Counted from the first letter of the stretch, positions 21,558 to 33,679 are shown. The stretch: DNA of 64,000 nucleotides from Ursus arctos (GCF_023065955.2 NW_026622841.1:23743501-23807500); one strand, 5' to 3'. The notes: generated by a model from the sequence alone, not told the origin. Numbers and translations are program-made.

Positions 21558-21777
21558 GGGGCACCTGGGTGACTCAGTCGGTTGAGCATCTGCCTTCAGC
21601 TCGGGTCATGATCCCAGGGTGGTGGGATGAAGCCCTGCATCGGGCTCCCTGCTCAACGTGGAGACTGTTTCTCCCTCTCTCTCTGCCCCTCACCCCTGCT
21701 CATGCTCTCTCTCTTGCTCTGCTCTCTCTCTCAAATAAATAAATTAAAAAAATTTTTTTTAAAAAATAAAAATAAAT
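21558..21777 (+). mobile_element. Can-SINE, plus strand, 11-bp target duplication
   Basis: Head 'ggggcacctgggtgactcag', long A/T-rich tail. Duplication 'tgacttggcta' at 21547-21557 and 21778-21788. Confidence 0.93.
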
Positions 21778-21788
21778 TGACTTGGCTA

Positions 21789-22126
21789 TTATTATGTATT
21801 TATCCTTCCACCAGACTCAGAATAAATTTCTTATGATACTGAATTTTGAAACAAGCATCCCAAAATTTATTAACCCAAGTGGTTTTTTTCCCCAGTATAG
21901 ATTATGCTATTTTTTTTTTTTTTTACCAGTTGGCTTTTACAGCCTGTGAAAATCTTCCTCTTGTCACTATTCATTTTTACAAACAAAACAAAAACATGTC
22001 ACAACCCAGCTCAAGGACCAGGGCAAGACAGCCTGGAGCCTGGTGGGCCACATGGGAGATGATCACCCAGGTACTGCTGACATAGGCCCACACCAGGGTG
22101 GGGTGGAGGTGTGGAGAAGGGGAAAA
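21789..22126. other. Unrecognised
   Basis: Contains a T16 run near 21909. No element or gene recognised. Confidence 0.35.
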
Positions 22127-22138
22127 TCAAAAGACATT

Positions 22139-22343
22139 TTTTAAAAACATTTTATTTTATTTTTAAAAAGATTTTATTTATTTATTTATTTGAGAGAGAG
22201 TGCCAGCGGGGGAAGGGAGAGGGACAAGTAGACTGTGCTGAGTGTGGAGCCCGTCAAGGGCCTTGATCTCACGACCCCGAGATCATGACCTGAGCTGAAA
22301 GCAAGAGTCAGATGCTTAACTGACTGAGCCACCCAGGTGCCCC
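22139..22343 (-). mobile_element. Can-SINE, minus strand
   Basis: Tail 'aagattttatttatttattt', head 'gagccacccaggtgcccc'. Duplication 'tcaaaagacatt' (22127-22138) against 'tcaaaagaaatt' (22344-22355). Confidence 0.93.
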
Positions 22344-22355
22344 TCAAAAGAAATT

Positions 22356-22740
22356 GAGAGATGAACTCAGGTGAGGACAGACTGGACGTCAGGAATGTGC
22401 TCCTTGTATCACAACTTCCCCTTCCCAACCACTTTGATCCAATCCCCATCTTTCTACAACATGAATATATTTATATGACATGCCTACCTCCTGGGATTCA
22501 AGCCCCATAGTATTTGGCCCCAACTCACAGTCCCAGTACCTGAGTTTCACAGCCAAATCCCCAAACCACCCATGTGGTTCCAGCAGGGGCCTCCGGTCCT
22601 TGGTTCCTTGTCTCCTTGACCACGGCAGCTGGGCCAATCAGGGTTCTTCTTTGAAGTTTTACAAGATGGAGTCAGGGGAGGTGCTCAGCTCCATGAGGAC
22701 AATGAGAATAGCAGCCGCATTACCAGACCAAATGCCAGCA
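22356..22740. other. Unrecognised
   Basis: No repeat recognised. A 95-codon plus frame (22480-22767) has no familiar motif. Confidence 0.35.
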
Positions 22741-23110
22741 GCTTGCTGGATGAATCATCTCCTCTAATCCATGTGTCTCCTGAGGTAGATTCTATTCTTT
22801 CTAAAACTTTTATTTATTTATTTGACAGAGAGAGCTAGCATAAGAAGGGGGAGCAGAAGAGAGAGAAGCAGGCTCCCCACTAAGCAGGGAGCCCGATGCG
22901 GGGCTCAATCCCAGGACCCTGGGATCATGACCCGAGCCCAAGGCAGATGCTCAACCAACTGAGACACACAGGTGTCCCGAGGAAGATTCTAGTACTGCCC
23001 CTGTTAGAGATAAGGAATCTGAGGCTCGGAAAGGTTAAATAATTGGCCCAAGTAAGCGGCAGAACAAGGAGTTGAACCCAGGCAATCTGTCTCCAGAAAC
23101 AGCACCCTTG
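22741..23110 (-). mobile_element. MIR split by a SINE
   Basis: The left part has 'tcctgaggtagattctattc'. After the SINE the element resumes with 'gataaggaatctgaggctcg', 'aaaggttaaataattggccc' and 'ggagttgaacccaggcaatc', all in reversed MIR order. Confidence 0.7.
22795..22978 (-). mobile_element. Can-SINE, minus strand, inside the MIR
   Basis: Tail 'acttttatttatttatttga', head 'gagacacacaggtgtccc'. Duplication 'gaggtagattcta' (22782-22794) against 'gaggaagattcta' (22979-22991), one mismatch. Confidence 0.92.
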
Positions 23111-23759
23111 GGCACCTCACCCTACTACTTGTCTTATACCTGTACTTTGTTGGATGAAGCTTCTGGTAAGTCACCCTATTCTGTTTGAAAGGGGGGAAAA
23201 CACATGATTCCCTGTGTTTTGGAACAGCTGATGAAAAACAAGGCCCCTCGTAGTTAAGATCTCTTCAGGAATCTACAGCCAAAGATGGGTCCCACCTGGT
23301 GTGAATCTCCTTCTCCACGTCCCCTGCAAGCTGCAGCTTCCTAGGTGTGTACCTTCTACGGACCAGGTTCCTGTGTCTTTTTGGAAAGTGGGCGAAATTT
23401 TGGATAATTTGGAATTGTGGAGCTCACTTTGGGGAATCTTTAATTTAGATAAGATCATCCATCTTAAGGGACATCCTTGGAAAGAGAGGATCCCAAACCT
23501 CTCGGAGACAATGGAGTAAATTCTTTGCTTGGTATGCAGAAGCGTCTAAAAGATAAAATGACTCCAAAAATAGCCTCTTTAAAAGAATCCTTACAGTGCA
23601 CAAATAAAGAAAGCTTTAGTAAAAAGCTTTGGCTGTCTGAACGTGTAACCTGAGTCCATTTTCCAGAAATACAATTTGAATCAGCTGTTCTCTTGAGTTT
23701 TGTGTTACCGTAAATGAGACATGGCTAAAATTTTTAAGAGAAAGCTATAAGTAATTTTA
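23111..23759. other. Unrecognised; may be retroviral
   Basis: The style resembles retroviral interior, and it leads into the AT-rich block. No motif can be assigned. Confidence 0.3.
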
Positions 23760-23879
23760 AAAAAAGCTGTAAGATCTCTGTGTTTATTAATATGCTTTTG
23801 TGTATGTATGTGTAATATGTGCATGTGGTATTTCTTTAAACAAGAAATATTTAATTGGCTTAAAGAAAAATAAGCTTTA

Positions 23880-24077
23880 GGAGGCCTGGGTGGCTCAGTC
23901 GGTTGGTCATCTGCCTTTGGCTCAGGTCATGATCCCAGGGTCCTGGGATCCAGTCCCGCATCAGGCCCCCTGCTCAGCAGGAAGTCTGCTTCTCTCTCTA
24001 CCCTGCCCCCCTGCCAGTGATCTCTCTCTCTCACACTGTCTCTCTCTCAAAACAATAAATATTTAAAGAAAAAAAAA
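23880..24077 (+). mobile_element. Can-SINE, plus strand
   Basis: Head 'ggaggcctgggtggctcagt', tail 'caataaatatttaaag' plus A9. Possible duplication 'aagctttag' / 'aagcattat', poor. Confidence 0.9.
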
Positions 24078-25378
24078 GCATTATAATAGGCATGTCTTCA
24101 GAATTACCAACGTTAAATATAATGCAAACAGGTCAAATAAGCTCTTACTATCTCTATGTTACCAAATTTGTGCACAAAAAAATATAATTTAAGATGACGG
24201 TTAGCTGTTTAATGTCTAATCGAAGCATGACTGTTAAAAGCAACCAATTTAAGTAGATGCAAATAAGATCAAGGTTTGTATTAAGTGGAACTAAATAATG
24301 GGTATTCATCGACTATGTAAATAATTTCCAAATAAGATAATATACTGAGACATTAATTGCTAAACATAAGTTTATTTACTTTTGGCTTCTTAATTTTTTA
24401 CAGAGATGCAAAAGATATTTGGATCCATTAATGAATTAGGTCTTATGCTACCTTAAAAAATTGTACTATAAAAAACACTTCTAAAGAATGATGTTTTTAT
24501 AATTATGTATTTATAAATTTGCTAATCTGCTGCAGGATAATATGTTAGTTTACAAATGCCTCCTTCCTAGTTTTCACTAGAAAACAGAGGTTACTGTTGG
24601 TTAAAATTTATAATCAATAGGTAAAAATAAAACTATCAAAACAAAGGGAAACAACTCTATATGGGAAGAAAATGGGTTTGTGTTTTTCTATGAAGAATAT
24701 GCAAGGATTACAGCATGTGTTTTTGTAGAGAGTAATTTGACCCTAAAATAAAATGACTAGCTGTTTCAGAGTAAGACAAGAAAAAGAATAAGACAAAACC
24801 TAAATAGATACAGGAAGTTGCAGGTTTGCAGAAAGGAAATTTTATGTTGTAAGGAGAAAGCTGGCTAAAATTGAATAAATTTATTTATAAGGGTTTTTTA
24901 AATGAGCTTGATAACGTACTAATATAAAACTAGTATCAAATTAGAGTTTAGTTTTCTCTATGTTAAAAAAATCACAAAATTTCTTAGATTATTAGTTTTC
25001 TCTTAGTAAAAGATTATAAAAGGTTTTCTTTGTCAGGAGATAGGGGATTGAGGGGGGGCTTTAATGTAATCTGCCTGGAAAACAAAGATTCTGTGTCCTA
25101 TGAAAATATGTCCTCTGTTTCATGTTGTCTTTTCTCAGGTCATTGATTACTTAGAAAAATGGAGTCTTTTCAATATAAAGAGAGCTAAGGCTTTTTTTTT
25201 TTTTTTAAATAACTGTAATTTTCTGTATTTGCCTTTAAAATCATTAAATTGTCAGTTTGTTGGGATGGATAACTATCGTTTCACAGTGACTTCTGCTCTT
25301 GCTTGATCAAGTGTTTTAAATATTTTCACATTTGTAACAAACTTTCCAAAATCAAATTCCGACTAAAGTCTTTTTGAC

Positions 25379-25582
25379 TTTTTTTTTTCTTTAAAGATTT
25401 TATTTATTTATCGGAGAGAGAGAGACAGAGATAGCAAGAAAGATCAGGAGCAGGGAGGAGAGGGAGAAGCAGGCTCCCTGCTGAACAGGGAGCTGGACAT
25501 GGGGCTCAATCCCCAGGACTCTGGGATCATGACCTGAGCAGAACAGAGACGCTTAACTGACTGAGCCACCTAGGCACCCGGG
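25379..25582 (-). mobile_element. Can-SINE, minus strand, 13-bp target duplication
   Basis: Tail 'ctttaaagattttatttatt', head 'gagccacctaggcacccg'. Duplication 'aagtctttttgac' at 25366-25378 and 25583-25595. Confidence 0.94.
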
Positions 25583-26528
25583 AAGTCTTTTTGACCTTGA
25601 ACTGACTTGGGGATTTTTCCAAAGGGTCTCTGAACAACCTCAAAGATGAGCTCTCTCTCCTTATAGGAGGAGAAATATTAATTTATTTAGGCTCATTGGG
25701 TATGTTAAATTGCTTGAGAAACATTGTCCAAAAAAGGTAATATTTAACCTTCTTGGATTCTATTTATGTGGATATATATTATTAATATAAGTAATTCAGA
25801 AATTATATGAAATTCCTAAAAAATCTTCATGTCCTCGTATAATGTTATCGGTCATAATTCCAGCTATTAAAATAATATATATCACAGAAATAACCAAATT
25901 TACTTGTCAATTGCAGATAGAGTTTTTTTCTTTTCTTTTAAAATTTTTTTAGTAAACTCTCACCAGATCTTTAACTATGGCCATTTTTAATCTTTCGCCG
26001 TCATTCACGGACTGTATTGCTGTATTACTTTTCATTCTTCCCTGAAAGCATTTACAATCAACTACAGGCAAAAATGTGTCATCTTCAAAGAGATTCATGT
26101 AAATGACCCTGACAAAACCTCCGGGAAGCTGATTGATTCATAGAACGGCTAACCTCAAATCAAGCAAAACAAAAATTCATTACATGGGAATGAAAGGACT
26201 GATAAAGATGATTCTTTTTTATAACTTAATTTAAAACACTGCTGGTTCTTTAATGTCTTGTTTTACAGAATGAAAGAACTCGCTTTAGTCCTCTCTTTTT
26301 AGCTGTCTATAACTCACAGCAATTTGGTAGAACATATCTTTGTAAACTAAAGTTGAAACATTTATCTTTCTCTCCCTACCTGATCCCTCCAATTGAGAAA
26401 CTATTCTCAAATAATCTATTCTTCATGACAATATATGTATTTATAAGATTATTAAGATTCTGGTCTTCTTGTAACAGAGCACAATTGGAGAAATCCTTAG
26501 CTTGACTTCTTAGCCAAAACATACTTTT

Positions 26529-26710
26529 TAAAAGATTTTATCTATCTATATTTGAGAGAGAGAGAGAACAAGAGAGAACACAAGGGGAGGAGGGGCAGAG
26601 GGAGAGGGGAAAGCAGGTTCCCCTCTGAGCAGGGATCTGGACATAGGACTTGATCCCAGGGTCCTGGGATCATGACCTGAGCTGAAGGCAGACGTTTAAC
26701 CAACTGAGCC
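26529..26710 (-). mobile_element. Can-SINE, minus strand, head end missing
   Basis: Runs from 'aaaagattttatctatctat' to 'ccaactgagcc', lacking the usual last dozen head bases. Flanks 'aaacatactttt' and 'aaacaaactttt' look like its target duplication, so it is a slightly 5'-truncated insertion. Confidence 0.88.
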
Positions 26711-26910
26711 TAAACAAACTTTTAAAGATGGAATCCGAGATTCCTAATTACCAGACAAGTAAAGGTAAAGGTTGACTTTATGGAACCAATAAAGCCCCTT
26801 GGATATTGTCAAAGCTTTGGCTGGAATGTCATATTTTGAGAATATGCATAGAACCATTATTCTTATTACAGTTGTGTAAATGATCAAGCCAATTTTATTT
26901 TATTTTATTC

Positions 26911-27003
26911 TAAGATTTTATTTATTTATTTGGGAGAGAGAGAGAGTGTACGCACAAGTGGGGGGAGGGGCAGAGGGAGAGGGAGAAGCAGACTCCCCAC
27001 GGA
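26911..27003 (-). mobile_element. Can-SINE 3' half, minus strand
   Basis: Only the tail and CT-rich domain remain ('taagattttatttatttatt' to 'agactccccacggagcg'). The tRNA-like head is absent. Confidence 0.8.
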
Positions 27004-27236
27004 GCGTGAAGTCCTCACTCTAATAGCCAGTCATTGCAAAGGTTAAACACCTTTGTCATTTTCACTGTGTTAGCCACCCTGTACCTCACGACCCCGAGCG
27101 CCATGTCATCTTTGAATTCGAAAGCTCCCATTGGTAAACTGTTCTTATAGGCACAATAAACCCTTAACTAAATAGTGGTCATTGATTGGGTGGGTTTTAT
27201 TTAGCTACCTCTGGATTTTTGACACCTGTCAGTCCC
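27004..27236 (+). mobile_element. Possible LTR 3' part
   Basis: An AATAAA-containing 'gcacaataaacccttaacta', then T/G-rich sequence ending 'ggatttttgaca', resembles an LTR R-U5 end. It may belong to the retroviral block on its left. Weak call. Confidence 0.3.
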
Positions 27237-27394
27237 ATTCATCTTCTCGTTTGGACATCACTATTATGACCCTCAAATGGGGACCTCGGTCCCAGACCCC
27301 CTCCAGCCTGATTCCACAGTGGCCCTGCAGGTAGCTTCACCTGCATGTTCCATCCACACTTCAAACTCAAAAGGCCCAAACAATGCCCCAAGAG

Positions 27395-27610
27395 TTAGGA
27401 AAAGATAACATTGGACCCATCCCTCATACCATATGCCAGAATAAATTCCAAATGGATGAGAGATCTGTATTTAAAAAGTGAACTCATACGAACATGGGAA
27501 TAAAGACTAAATCTGCAAGATTGAAAATACATACCATTTCAGAGGAAAAAGCTATAACAGTAAAACTTCAGACACATTCTGGCTAAATTATTAAACTTAG
27601 CATATAAAAA
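27395..27610 (+). mobile_element. Old L1 ORF2 3' fragment
   Basis: 'aaaagataacattggaccca', 'ccagaataaattccaaatgg' and 'tgagagatctgtatttaaaa' correspond to the old-L1 ORF2 C-terminal region. It is followed directly by sequence from a different part of L1, so it is a separate fragment. Confidence 0.6.
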
Positions 27611-27629
27611 GTATATATATTTTTCATGT

Positions 27630-28303
27630 TCAGGACAAAAAGAAATTCACCTACAAGGAGAAAAATAAGGCAGGTTTCAGATGTCTTTCCAGCAGCAATC
27701 AGTGCCAGAACAAAGGAGAAATGTCTACAAGGAAAAGAGAGCATGACCCAAGTCGATTCTATGCAGGCAGGCAGGAGCTTAAGTATAAAGGCAAGATCTC
27801 ACGTTTCAGACATGAAAGGACCCAGAAAACACAGCATCTGTGAGCCCCTTTGAGAAATCTGCTTGATGGCGAAATCTCACTCACTGAATGGTGAGTCAGA
27901 ATAAAAGAGGCCTCTTCTGAAACCATAAGGCCGTGGAGCTAGGCCTGGTTGGGAGCAGAGAGTCCACCTACATATAAAAATGCTGGTAAACATCTGAGAT
28001 AATTATGGTTACAGGATACAAATGTTGCTAAGTCCAAGAAAATTAAAACAATATAAGCATGACAACCGGGAGGAAGGAAAGGGCAGCATGGGGGATATAT
28101 TTGTGTTAATCCTTTATCCTTTCTAAGGGGTAATCAACCAGTCCTGTCTATATAGAAACTTACATTTTAAAAAAACCCACGACTCCAACTTCTTAAATTC
28201 CCTTACATTTAGTTGCTTTTTGAAGAACTTATTCCCCTTATCTAAAGAAGTTTGATTTACGCATGTGTTTCTGTTAAATTAATTTAAAATTAAATGCAGT
28301 ATT
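27630..28303 (+). mobile_element. Old L1, left part (inter-ORF region)
   Basis: 'attcacctacaaggagaaaa' and 'cagcagcaatcagtgccaga' match the end of ORF1/inter-ORF zone of old L1s. The element appears to resume at 32638 after the younger L1. It ends at the target duplication 28291-28303. Confidence 0.5.
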
Positions 28304-31300
28304 AAGACGCTAAATGAGAAAAGTATGCAGCCAAGAATACTTTATGTGTCTAGGATGTCGCTCAAAATAGAGGGACTGATAAACAGCTTCCAGGACAAAC
28401 AGAAACTAAAAGAATTTGTGATCACCAAACAAGCCTTACAAGAAATATTTTAAAAGGGATCCTTTAAGAGAGAACCCAAAAGTAACATAAACCAGAAGGG
28501 ACCAGAGACAATATACAGAAACTGTCACTCTACAGGTAATAGTGTGGCGCTAAATTCATATCTTTCAATAGTTACTCTGAAGGTAAATGGGCTAAATGCC
28601 CCAATCAAAAGACACAAGCTATCAGATTGGATAAGAAAACAAGACCCATCGATATGCTGTCTGCAAGAGACTCATTTTAGACCCAAAGACACTCCAGATT
28701 GAAAGTGAGGGAATGGAAAACCATTTATCATGCTAATGGACATCAAAAGAAAGCTGAAGTGGCAATCCTTATACCAGACAAATTAGATTTTAAAAAAGAT
28801 TGTACTAAGAGATGAGGCAGGCACTATATCATAATTAAAGAGTCTATCCAACAAGATCTAACAGCTGTAAATATTTATGCCCCTAACATGGGAGCAGCCA
28901 ATTATATAAGCCAATTAATAACAAAATTAAAGAAACACATCGATAGTGATACAATAATAGTAGGGGACTTTAACATTCCCCTCACTGCGATGGATGGATC
29001 GTCTAAGCAGAAGATCAACAAGGAAATAAGGGCTTTGAATGACACACTGGACCAATGGACTGCACAGATATATTCAGAACATTCCATCCTAACACGATAG
29101 AATACACATTCTTCTCGAGTGCACATGGAACATTCTCCAAATCAGATCACATCCTCGGTCACAAATCAGGTCTCAACCAGTACCAAAAGATTGGGATCAT
29201 TCCCTGGCTGCATATTTTCAGACAACAATGCTTTGAAACTGGAACTCAATCACAAGAGGAAATTTGGAAAGCACTCAAATGCATGGAGGCTAAAGACCAT
29301 CCTACTAAAGAATGAATGGGTCAACCAGGAAATTAAAGAAGAATTTAAAAAATTCATGGAAACAAACGAAAATGAAAACAGCACTGCTCAAAACCTTTGG
29401 GATGCAACAAAGGCGATCCTAAGAGGGAAGTATATAGCACTACAAGCCTTTCTCAAGAAACAAGAGAGGTCTCAAATACACAACCTAACCTTACACCTAA
29501 AGGAGCTGGAGAAAGCACTGCAAATAAAGCCTAAACCCAGCAGGAGAAGAGAAATAATAAAGATTAGAGCAGAAATCAATGAAATGGAAACCAAAAGAAC
29601 ACTAGAACAGACCAACAAAGCTATGAGCTGCTTCTTTGAAAGAATTAATAAGATTGATAACCCCCTGGCTGGGCTTATCCAAAAGAAAAGAGAAAGGATC
29701 CAAATAAATGAAATCATGAATGAAAGGGGAGGGATCATAAACAACACCGAAGAAATACAAGCAATTATAAGAATATATTCTGAGCAACTATATGCCAACT
29801 AATTAGGCAATCCGGAAGAAATGGATGCATTCCAAGAGGCATATAAACTACCAAAACTGAACCAGGAAGAAATAGAAAACCTGAACAGACCCTAACCAGC
29901 AAGGAAATTAAAGCAGTAATCCAAAATCTCCCAGCAAACAAGAGCCCAGGGCCGGATGGCTTCCCAGGGGAATTCTACCACACATTTAAAGAAGAATGAA
30001 TACCTATTCTTCTGAAGCTGTTTCAAAAAATAGCAATGGAAGGAAAACTTCCAAACTCTTTCTAGGAGGCCAGCATTAGCTTCACCCCCAAACCAGACAA
30101 AAACCCCACCAAAAAGGAGAATTACAGACCAATATCCCTGATGAACATGGATGCGAAGATTCTCACCAAAATACTAGCCAATAGGTTCCAACAGTACATT
30201 AAAAGGATTATTCACCAGAACCAAGTGATGGGCTGCAAGGGTGGTTCAACATCCACAAATCAATCAGTGTGATACACTAGATTAATAAAAGAAAGGACAA
30301 GAACCATATGATCCTCTCAATAGATTCAGAAAAGCCACCTGACAAAGTACAGCATCCTTTCTTCATTAAAACTCTTCACAGTGTAGGGATAGAGGGAACG
30401 TACCTCAATATCATAAAAGCCATCTATGAAAAGCCCACAGCAAATATCATTTTCAATGGGGAAAAACTGAGAGCTTTTCCCCTAAGGTCAGGAACAGAGC
30501 AGGGATGTCCACTATTACCACCGCTATTCAACATAATACTGGAAGTCCTAACCTCAGCAATCAGACAACGAAAAGAAATAAAAAGCACCCAAATCAGCAA
30601 AGAAGAAGTTGAGCTCTCACTCTTTGCAGGTGACATGATATTCTATGTGGAAAATCCAAAAGACTACCCCAAAATTGCTAGAACTCATACAGGAATTCAA
30701 CAAAGTGGCAGGATATAAAATCGATGCACAGAAATCGGTTGCATTTCTATACACTAACAATGAGACAGAAGAAAGAGAAATTAAGGAGTCGATCCCATTT
30801 ACAATTGCACCCAAAACCATAAGATACCTCGGAATAAACCTAACCAAAGAGGCAAAGGAACTGTACTCAGAAAACTACAGAACACTCGTGTAAGAAATTG
30901 AGGAAGACACAAAGAAATGGAAAAACGTTCTATGCTCATGGATTGGAAGAACAAACATTGTTAAAATGTCTATGCTACCTAGAGCAATCTACACGTTCAA
31001 TGCAATCCCTATCAAAATGCCATCAACTTTTTCCACAGAGCTGGACCAAATAATCCCCAAATTTGTATGGAATCAGAAAAGACCCCGAATAGCCAAAGGA
31101 ATGTTGACAAAGAAACCAAACCTGGGCATCACAATTCCGGACTTCAAGCTCTATGACAAAGCTGTAATCATCAGTATGATACTGGCACAAAAGCAGACAC
31201 ATAGATCAATGGAACAGAATAGAGAACCCAGAAATGGACCCTCAACTCTGTGGTCAACTAATCTGTGACAAAGCAGGAAAGAATATCCTATGAAAAAAAG

Positions 31301-32637
31301 AGAGTCTCTTCAACAAATGGTGTTGAGAAAATTGGACAGCCACATGCAGAAGAATGAAACTGCACCATTTCCTTACACCATACACAAAAACAGACTCAAA
31401 ATGGATGAAAGACCTAAATGGGAGACAGGAATCCCTCCAAATCCTAGAGGAGAACACAGGTAGCAACCTCTGTGACCTCGGCCGCAGCAACTTCTGGCTA
31501 GACATGTCTGCAAAGGCAAGGGAAACCAGGGCAAACATGAACCATTGGGACTTCATCAAGATAAAAAGCTTTTGTGCAGCAAAGGAAATAGTCAACAAAA
31601 CCAAAAGATAGTGGACAGAATGGGAGAAGATATTTGCAAATGACATATCAGATAATGGGCTAGTATCCAAAATCTATAAAGAACTTATCAAACTCAACAC
31701 CCAAAGAACAAAGAACCCAAACAAGAAAGAGGCAGAAGACGTTTCTCCAAAGATATCCAAATGGCCAACAGACACATGAAAAAATGTTCAACATCGCTCA
31801 GCATCAGGGAAATACATATCAAGACCACAATGAGATACCACCTCACGCCAGTCAGAATGGTTAAAATTAACAAGTCAGGAAACGACAGATGCTGGTGAGG
31901 ATGCAGAGAAAGGGGAACCCTCCTACACTGTTGGTGGGAATGCAAGCTGGTGCAGCCACTCCGGAAAAAAGTACAGACGTTCCTCAAAAAGTTGAAAATA
32001 GAGCTACCCAACGACCCAGCAATTGCACTACTGGGTATTTATCACAAAGATACAAATGTAGAGATCTAAAGGGGCACCTGCACCCCAATGTTTATAGCAC
32101 CAATGTCCACAGTAGCCAAACTGTGGAAAGAGCCCAGATATCCATCGACAGATGAATGGATAAAGAAGATGTGGTGTATATATATAATGGAATACTACTC
32201 AGCCAAAAAAAAGAAAAAAGAAAGAAATCTTGCCATTTGTAACAACATGGATGAAAATAGAAGGTATTACGGTAAGCGAATAAGTCAATCAGTGAAGGAC
32301 AGTTATCATATGATGTCACTCATATGTGGAATTAAAGAAATAAGGTCATAGGGGAAGTGAAGAAAAAATGAAACACGAAATCAGAGCGGGAGACAGACCA
32401 TAAGAGACTCATAATCACAGGAAACAAACTGAGGGTTGCTGGAGGGGAGGGGGGAATGGGGTAACTGGGTGATGGGCATTAAGGAGGGCATGTGATGTAA
32501 TGAGCACTGGGTGTTATATAAAAGTGAAGAATCACTGACCTCTACCTCTGAAACTAATATTATATATTAATTAATTGAATTTAAATTAAATAAGAAAAAT
32601 AAAAATAAATCAAGACAAAAAATAAAATAAATAAAAG
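28304..32637 (+). mobile_element. Carnivore-type L1, 5'-truncated, 13-bp target duplication
   Basis: 4334 bp from inside the ORF1/ORF2 junction ('gcagccaagaatactttatg') through ORF2 to a 3' end 'gcactgggtgttatataaaa' and an A-rich tail (to about 32637). The perfect duplication 'taaatgcagtatt' occurs at 28291-28303 and 32638-32650, which fixes both ends. ORF1 and the 5' UTR are absent, as is usual for incomplete reverse transcription. Many substitutions and small indels show it is not recent. It sits in an older L1. Confidence 0.93.
28550..32352 (+). pseudogene. L1 ORF2 (endonuclease-reverse transcriptase), dead
   Basis: The reading frame is broken into at least seven pieces. Endonuclease region: 'GDFNIPLTAMD' at about 28960 and 'SDHILGH' at about 29140, in different frames. 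The linker piece is 29119-29802. Reverse transcriptase region: motif A-like '[11 protein letters not shown]' (about 30312), motif B-like '[14 protein letters not shown]' (about 30495), and motif C reads FAGD at about 30622 where L1s have FADD, so a catalytic Asp is lost. C-terminal pieces lie at 30966-31268 and 31354-31611. About 13 bases are missing near 30228. The living protein nicks DNA and copies L1 RNA. This copy cannot. Confidence 0.9.
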
Positions 32638-33480
32638 TAAATGCAGTATTTATTTTTTAAACAATGTGTTATATATAGAACGATACCATCCTTTTATAAG
32701 TGTCGTCATCTCTCTGTCTCTCCGCCTTCCTCTGTCTTTCTCTAGCTGTCTGGAATCATGTCAAGCAAATCTTATCATCAATTATTTTTAGGTAGTAGGA
32801 TTTTTTCCTACTTTTCTGTACTTTAAAAATTTTTTATAAGGTAAGGAGTTTATATTAAAATAATGGCATACTTAAGGAAAATAAAGCGGACAAAGAGATA
32901 TCAAACAGATACACTAAAAAAGAAAGGAGGTAGAGATCTTAACATCAGACAAAGTGGAATTTAAAGTCAAAAACATCCGTCAGAATTATGAGAGACACTA
33001 CAGTGCGGTAAAATGTACAGTTTGACGGAAATACACCCGTTATAACTTTTGATATTCACAACTGTATAATTACAAGATATATAAAACAAAAACTACTGAA
33101 AATACAAGAAAGATTTAATTTAAAGCATGCACACACACGTGTGCACCCCACACATTTATACAGTGAAGAACTCTAATATGTCTTCTTCCGAATCTGACAC
33201 AAGTAAAACAGAAATAAATGACGTAGAGGATCTGAATATTATAAGCCACAAGCTTCATTTAGTACATACACAGAATTCTGTGTCTTACTAATGAAAAATA
33301 AACATTATTTTATTTTACCCTTGGAATCTTTATAAAAATTGATCACATATTTGGCTCCAAAGAAAACCTCTGCAAAATATAAAAAGTGGAGATTTACAAG
33401 ACAAATTTCCTGAGCCTAGAGCAATAAAATTAAGAATACATGAGAAAGCATACCTTCAAAAGTCTTAAGTACTTTGAATT
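32638..33480 (+). mobile_element. Old L1, right part (ORF2 start region)
   Basis: 'atcttaacatcagacaaagt', 'ggaatttaaagtcaaaaaca', 'tgagagacactacagt' and 'tataaaacaaaaactactga' correspond in order to the endonuclease end of old-L1 ORF2. It continues the fragment left of 28303, so the two halves were one element before the younger L1 arrived. Confidence 0.6.
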
Positions 33481-33579
33481 AAAAACCCTCCCGAATGCCT
33501 CCTGCATCCGAGGATTTCAAATTTAAAAGTTTCCAGAAAATAATAGCAAGTTGATCCCGGCTAGGAGGGATGAAGAATT

Positions 33580-33628
33580 GAAAGAAAGGAGGAGGGAGGA
33601 GAGAAGGAGGGAGAAAAGGCGGGGGGAG

Positions 33629-33664
<36 letters not shown>
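33580..33664 (+). repeat. Purine tract plus (CA)n microsatellite
   Basis: About 50 nearly pure G/A bases (33580-33631, one C), then 16-17 CA units (33632-33664). The two simple repeats adjoin. Confidence 0.93.
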
Positions 33665-33666
<2 letters not shown>

Positions 33667-33679
33667 CACACACGACACC

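Larger units (their letters stand above)
23760..26910 (+). mobile_element. Second retroviral-type AT-rich interior, no LTRs assigned
   Basis: From about 24080 to 24900 it is colinear with 11770-12990 of the provirus. Examples are 'cattaattgctaaacataag' with 'tacttttggctt', 'attgtactataaaaaaca', and 'gggaaacaactctatatggg' followed by 'gtttttctatgaagaata'. The rest (25.1-26.9 kb) is AT-rich without recognised motif and is included by continuity only. Four SINEs interrupt it. Confidence 0.5.

Noticed and set aside
28888..31611. Open frames that look like a reverse transcriptase/endonuclease gene
   Set aside because: They are fragments of one L1 ORF2 with frameshifts, stops and a lost catalytic Asp, so they are not a gene.
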